DNA from: Tubulanus polymorphus
Taxonomy: Eukaryota > Nemertea > Palaeonemertea > Tubulaniformes > Tubulanidae
DNA: 64,000 nt
Direction of reading: 5' to 3'
Assembly: GCF_964204645.1 (NCBI RefSeq)
Contig: NC_134033.1
Location: 3,345,631-3,409,630, forward strand
Made by a program: the position numbers and the translations under genes. This document shows positions 58,614 to 64,000 of this stretch, piece by piece (positions within the stretch are counted from its first letter, which is position 1; every line of letters begins with the position of its first letter). Under the pieces are notes generated by a model. The model was not told the origin of the DNA. It worked only from the letters and a program-made list of their open reading frames with translations, and ran no database searches.

Positions 58614-59226
58614 ACAAATTTTATTTTCTAACGAGTATATAAATTCATTCTAGCAAGCACCTTCTGAGCACCTGGTATCATGATTGGTAGAGAACCCGGA
58701 CAGGGCGGCTATTCGATCTTTTTTCTCACTCACGCAAACCCAGCGGGGGGGGGGGGGCTGATGAGTTGCAGAATAAATCGTATGTTTCAAAGCCTGGCAA
58801 AGCTAGGCGCGTGGATGATACGTAAAAGTTAGGTATAGGGGATTTCGAGAGCAGGGACCAAGAAATGTACTTTCGTTCGAATCGACCCAAATCCGAAATG
58901 AGCTCGTCAAAAGTAACAGTACATTGATGATATTTCCAACAACACATATACATAAGTTTACGTCGTCGTAGTCTGATGATTTATTTTTTTCATTCATATA
59001 ATACTCATTCATTTCAGATCGTGGAGGTCCGTCTAGGTCTATATAGAAAATATTTGTAATAAAACATAACCGATAAGATTATAACATTTATAGAAACGTG
59101 TATCGAATTCGAACAAAAGGCCGCATCAAGTTGAGATTAAAAAAATAACCATACAAGGATAATGATCCCCCTATAACATCCCAATAACAAAGCTGAAAAA
59201 TTAAATAATTCGAAAAAAGAACCGCA
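58614..59226. other. Segment present near gene 3, absent near gene 4
   Basis: The gene 4 unit reads gaaaacagtacattgg then aattggaaatcctatgcc (about 62855-62890), whereas here about 610 bp separate the same words. No inverted ends recognised; contains a ggggggggggggct run at 58745-58757. Confidence 0.5.
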
Positions 59227-59715
59227 ATTGGAAATCCTATGCCAACTGTTTATGTGAGATATCACGGTGCGCATAGGCTATGACCAGAGATACTGTTCTA
59301 CCGCGTGAAACCAGTATAACGCATTCAAGTGTTTTTTACACCGGCTAAAAATTCAATAAATTTCATGATCCGAATATTTACCGAGCTCTCATTCTAGCTG
59401 CTCATGTTTCGCCGCTGAACGAAACCAGCTGCTCCACGTTAGGATCGAAGGCAAATAGCCGATTTTCCAGAAAGCGTCACTCGACAATCCTCGCCTTCTG
59501 GTTTAATCTACTTGCATTGTTTCCTGGTATGTACGTAGTTTCCTATCCCTCTCACACATCCGTCTCACAAGAAACGGTTCCTTGTTCCTTATTACTACTC
59601 ACATACCCAGAGATAGTACAGGACCGAAGACTCGGCCAAGAGAGTATCCCTACACTGCAAAAGATACGCTACCACAACATACGTGGAGAAGCTAAACCAG
59701 ATCCATAACAGTGGC

Positions 59716-59865
59716 GGAGAACCACAACAAAACCATCAAAATCGAAGGAACGCGAAAAAAGTCGTTTTAAGACTTTTGATTCCGTTGAACCAACATTGTA
59801 TCCGAGACTACACTGATCTGAAAGGCCGAAAAGTCACCTGCCAAGAACGCTGGTCAATTAGCCTG
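59716..59865. pseudogene. Decayed copy of the TMEM254 first exon and its upstream DNA
   Basis: aatcgaaggaacgcgaaaaa, gttttaagacttttgattcc and gttgaacc, then aggccgaaaagtcacctgcc match 34298-34420 in order. On the minus strand the start codon is lost (AAGTCT in place of ATGTCT) and a stop interrupts the membrane segment. A small duplicated fragment, not a gene. Confidence 0.65.
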
Positions 59866-60259
59866 ACCAATCCGTAGACTGGTTGCCTGTCCCATTCTAT
59901 TGAAGATATTGACCGGTAACCAGTCTAGGCCAATCACAGTGTGGTCTTTTTTCTGGCACGTTTCGCCAAAAACCACCGAAACCGATAAGAATTACAACAA
60001 TTGAACCTGAAACATCCCTATCTGTCCCACCTTCTCTGCAGTTCGATAGTTCAGAATCGGATGTACCGGGTTCGAACCAGTCTCTGGTCATATCCTCTCA
60101 GGTGTCACATATCCATCCTCGCATGTAGTCTGTTCGACATCCCTCCAGCGCAAAAAAGACAATAAACAATTCTTATAGTCTTGTTTTGATTTATTCAATC
60201 GCGGAATAAAAAATTAACATGTTGATATGAAATTAACATGTTTTTAGCGCGGTCGAATT

Positions 60260-61831
60260 CTATTTGGATCTCGTTCGGATGCAATCAAAGGGGTGCCAAT
60301 CTCGTCGGTTCAGCGTATATTCACAGATATTAGGACGGCGATATGCACCGAAGGGGTATTCCGCTATGTAAGTAAACCAATCACCGTTCAGCAAAATGAA
60401 CACTTGACTTCCATCAGGACTCGGCTGATCTGATGCCCAATTCGAGTACCCGTTCTAAAAGGTGGAAAATTGAGATTTTATAATGTGGATAGTGCCAGGA
60501 AAAATCCAACTTAATCTATTCATATGGCAACTACCAGGTAAACTATGCTCGTAGCAGAGACTGTTTTTTGGAAGTTCATGATCGTTAAAAAGGGAGGTGT
60601 TTTGACGGATGCTACAGTTCTGATCAGTGTTGAGTGACAAGTGGGTTCGAGTCCTGTGCGGGCAACACTTGAAATCCCGTTCTTTTGTGAGGTTAAATGA
60701 ATAATCCAATAGGGTTAGTCTTCGGAAACCAAGATCCAAGCGACGTAAAGCCAAAAAACAAACAAACAAACGAAATCAATGGGGTACCCGCTGTGCTACT
60801 GTGGCAATCGAGGATTCCACCTATGGCAGGCGAGTATCCGCCTTGTAGATATTTGGTCGTCCACGTTCGATTTCTTCCACATTTCAATGAAATCTAAATG
60901 AACTTTTCTTTTTCTCTTAAACAAATTAATGATCATGAAAACTATACCGATATCCGAGTAGAAGAATGCAAGTTAGTGAATATTTGGTGGGTGCTGGGGT
61001 AATAAAATCCAGTGTGTTAGTGATGATAATAACCAGTCTGGACGACAGCGAGAAGGGCAGCAGGGAGGGGTGGGGCTTTAAACAGAGCCGCCCTTTAGAT
61101 AACACTCATCACCTCAACAAGAGGTATCAGAGAAACATAAAAGAAGTTTCGCAATTATAAATAATAACATATAGTGTAATGTATGCTGACTAGTAGCGGC
61201 ACCTATAGCAGAGAGATGTACATACCTCTAAATTATCGGAAGTGACTCCGAGATTCGCCATCATATACCCGGCATTCTGTAATACACCTGTCAAAACAAA
61301 TACTGTAGTTAGCAAAATTCACGCGCCAATTCTCAAGATTCCATAGAAATATAAGTCTTTATTGGTTTGAATTTTTAGTTTGATTTGATTTTTTGATTCG
61401 TTTAATTATGAAGAAATGGACATTTATGTTTTCGCTTACTACTTGCCGCCTGGTCTTCCTCCCCGCTACCAATACGAGCCGGTGAGGTGCCGGATGGACA
61501 AGATTCTGTTGTAAACCCGATACACTTATCCGAATCCGAAACATATTCCCAACCGGAACGACACTGCGGTGGCGTTTGTCCTGCAACGATTTATTTCAAT
61601 GTTTTAAATCCAATTCCTTAACCATACTCAGGATGGGTCGATACAGGGCGCAATGGAAGCTTACTAATTAAGCGGGGATTTCAAACGGGACATCGCCGGC
61701 CCAACTGGCAAATGGCCGTCTGAACAGCGGCTTGTGACGTTAATTTGAATGTTTTAATCGATGTACACGTGTCGCCCCCTACCTGAAACGGCACCGAATA
61801 CACCTACGAACAACAAGATCGGAAACTTCAT
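60260..61831 (-). CDS. Secreted C-type lectin-like protein, gene 4
   Basis: Exons 61783-61831, 61440-61580, 61226-61287 and 60260-60454, 148 residues. Signal peptide MKFPILLFVGVFGAVS-G. Exon 2 is nearly identical to gene 3 (CRSGWEYVSDSDKC, CPSGTSPARIGSGEEDQA); exon 3 reads LQNAGYMMANLGVTSDNLE. Exon 4 has YSNWASDQPSPDGSQVFILL, NGDWFTYIAEYPF and RRPNICEYTLN, then the longest tail, DWHPFDCIRTRSK, which adds an extra Cys. It retains DQPSPD around the usual ligand loop but has no WND. Closest to gene 3 in exons, introns and flanks. Confidence 0.82.
60616..60777 (+). mobile_element. tRNA-derived SINE-like repeat, copy in gene 4
   Basis: GGTTCGAGTCC at 60644-60654; body and aaacaaacaaacaaac tail match 52108-52285 at the equivalent position, so the insertion predates the gene 3/gene 4 duplication. 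Confidence 0.65.
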
Positions 61832-62449
61832 AGCTTCGCGTTTTCACAATCCTAGAAAATAGGAAAAATCTATATTAGACTTGAAATAGGGACCTATCCC
61901 TTTGACCATCTGATCGATTTGATTTTATATGATTATTTGTTGGTGTCGTTTACAAGCCCACCACCAGTCACCCAGGAAACATGGGCACATACGTACAGTC
62001 GAGCTCTGGCCTTAGTCGAATTTAATTGGTCCAGAAATTTTTCTACGAGATATGTCAAAATTCGACCTAAAAGGGTTTGCGCCTGGCCGTATATGGCAAA
62101 TGAATAGTTATCTTTTTATCGAAATCGGGAACAATCCTCCAACAGATTGGTGGATCAAGCATCACAACACAATAAGTCATTTTGATATCTGAACGAATGG
62201 ATGATAAATCGTATATTTGAATAGCGTTTCTGGTTTACACTATTAGCCATCATTAGTACGCCTGATGATCACTTTCATGAATGGAGTAGTAACACTATCG
62301 TGGGACATTCTAAACGAGGGTTGATCGGTCGCAGTTAGTAGTTGTCATGAAATCCAAGAGATTTCGATGAAAATTATTTTTTTGATGTACTGAACCACTA
62401 ACCTGAATTTGAATCTAAGAGTTAACTAATTGAGAGTATAGTGATCTTG

Positions 62450-62720
62450 CCTATTCAGCAGATCTAGTGTCACCCAGAGACTTGCCTATTCAGCAGATCT
62501 AGAGTCGCCCAGAGAATTGCCTCTTCAGTAGACCTAGAGTCGCCCAGAGAATTGCCTATTCAGTAGACCTATAGTCGCCCAGAGAATTGCCTATTCAGTA
62601 GACCTAGTGTCGCCCAGAAACTTGCCTATTCAGTAGGCCTAGTGTCACCCAGAGGCTTGCCTATTCAGCAGATCTAGTCACACAGAGACTTACCTATTTA
62701 CGGAGCAGACCTAGCGTTAA
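62450..62720. repeat. 35-bp minisatellite upstream of gene 4, about 7 copies
   Basis: Units gcctattcagtagacctagt plus gtcgcccagagactt, slightly more degenerate than the gene 3 array. Confidence 0.9.
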
Positions 62721-63350
62721 CCAGAATGGTAACGATATGGCTTGTTTTGACGAATTGTTATATATATACTGACGAAAATTTAATAAATTCTATGATCAAT
62801 ATTTACTCAGCTATCATTCTGACTACTCTTCATTCTCCTCTTAAATCGATAGAAGCGAAAACAGTACATTGGTAAATTGGAAATCCTATGCCAACTGTTT
62901 ATGTGTGAGATATCACGGTGCGCATAGGTTATGACCAGAGATACTGTTCTACCGCGTGCAACCAGTATAACGCATTCAAGTGTTTTTTACACTGGCTAAA
63001 AATTCAATAAATTTCATGGTCCGAATATTTACCGAGCTCTCATTCTAGCTGCTCATGTTTCGCCGGTGAACGAAACCAGCTGCTCCTCGTTAGGATCGAA
63101 GGCAAATATTCGATTTTCCAGAAAGCGTCACTCGACAATCCTCGCCTTCTGGTTTAATCCACATGTTTCCTGGTATGTACGTAGTTTCCCATCCCTCTCA
63201 CATATGTCCCGCCAGTGACCGACCAGACGCCATTTTCTTCAGCCGTGAAATGGACATTTTCTTCTTTGGAAATCGACATCCTCTCGAATGTGAAACCGAA
63301 GTTTGACGAATTGAAATTTCGGAAACACGTTTTTCATAAAGGCAAATGAT

Positions 63351-63740
63351 ATGAATAAGGAGAAAACTTCAGGAAGAAGCCATCCTACGACCGACGAGGA
63401 TAAAGCTAATAGCTTCCATCGCGCTGGAGAGGTATTCGAGGCTAGTAATTTTGGGTATGGGGCCGTGCATAAAGTACGTACGCTTGACTTCCGGGTATTT
63501 TTAACCCCCCTCCCCCCTTGTACGCTCATTGTACGTTTTTTTATAACCCCCCTTGCGTACATACTTTTAGGGGTAACCCCCCAGTAAAACAGAATTTTCA
63601 GGAATAATGGTTTAAAGAAGGCAAAATCCACCCTGATTCAACAGAGTTCCTGCTGACGTTGATCAACGATCTTCCATGGCGACGAAATGAAAGACTGAAA
63701 GTGGGGAATTCCCGAGATCCAAATATAATATATTGAATGC
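63351..63740 (+). pseudogene. AlkB-homologue-like gene fragment, broken
   Basis: A frame from ATG 63351 gives AGEVFEASNFGYG. Downstream, after ttttcag at 63612, a frame with WFKEGKIHPDSTEFLLTLIN and DLPWRRNERLK, preceded by an in-frame TAA, ends in a stop near 63735. The pairing of AG-V-E-S with a helical segment ending in -PW resembles the N-terminal part of ALKBH3-type 2-oxoglutarate dioxygenases. The catalytic HxD..H region would lie beyond the window or be lost. A MITE sits between the two pieces. Weak assignment. Confidence 0.25.
63459..63573. mobile_element. Short GC-rich-ended MITE, copy 1
   Basis: Starts ggggccgtgcataaagtacg and ends gcgtacatacttttagggg, an imperfect inverse; tandem gtacg words and C runs in between. 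Confidence 0.6.
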
Positions 63741-63830
63741 AACAAACCCAGGGAGACCGGTTTCGCAATTAAGGCAGTGTTTGCTATACATTAAAGGAAG
63801 ACAGGTTTACCCACAGACATATGTTTTGTG

Positions 63831-63983
63831 CACAAAGTACGTACTATTAATATTAACCCTCCCCCTTGGAAAGTATGTACTTTTTAGCTGACCCCTCCCC
63901 TCCCCCTGTACGCTTTTGTACGGATTTTAAGAACCCCCCCCCTACGGACGTACGTACTTTATGCACGGCCCCTATGCCCGGAA
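63831..63983. mobile_element. Short GC-rich-ended MITE, copy 2
   Basis: Starts gtgcacaaagtacgtact and ends acgtacgtactttatgcacg plus gcccc, inverse ends of the same family as copy 1, with C-rich interior. Confidence 0.6.
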
Positions 63984-64000
63984 CAGAGCCAGCCGTTAAA

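Overview
This is a gene-sparse, repeat-rich stretch of an animal nuclear genome. The genes are intron-rich with GT-AG boundaries, the introns are crowded with transposon relics and minisatellites, and there are no operons. A metazoan FNDC3 gene, a TMEM254 gene and a tandem family of short secreted C-type lectin-like genes suggest a marine invertebrate, probably a lophotrochozoan. The phylum cannot be fixed from the sequence. All exon boundaries are hand-read from splice signals, reading phase and protein-family fit.

Layout. (1) 1-14180, plus strand: the 3' two thirds of an FNDC3-type gene, 15 exons encoding the end of one fibronectin type III domain, eight further domains and a C-terminal membrane anchor. 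Its introns hold at least ten repeat arrays and several MITEs. (2) 14181-24170: its 3' UTR and AT-rich intergenic DNA with scattered MITEs. (3) 24418-34337, minus strand: a complete four-exon TMEM254 gene. Intron 3 holds a 3.4-kb, 61-bp-unit minisatellite and intron 1 is filled with broken LINEs. A small unidentified ORF starts 205 bp from its start codon in the opposite direction. (4) 32970-38160: more LINE debris and a decayed juvenile-hormone-acid-methyltransferase-like pseudogene. (5) 39450-61831, minus strand: four tandem paralogues of a four-exon gene for a secreted, reduced C-type lectin-like domain. Each is accompanied upstream by a member of one 35-bp minisatellite family. Comparing the duplicated units exposes later insertions as filled versus empty sites. 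One of these is a 1.1-kb inverted-repeat transposon with a 9-bp target duplication that carries a ubiquitin-specific-protease Cys-box exon. (6) 63351-63740: a broken AlkB-homologue-like fragment near MITE copies.

How the parts relate. FNDC3 and TMEM254 are single-copy membrane-protein genes with no evident functional link to their neighbours. The lectin cluster looks like a locally expanded, probably defence or recognition gene family. The four copies share the signal-peptide exon and domain framework but differ in their C-terminal tails. Genes 1 and 2 share upstream sequence, and genes 3 and 4 form a second, closer pair.
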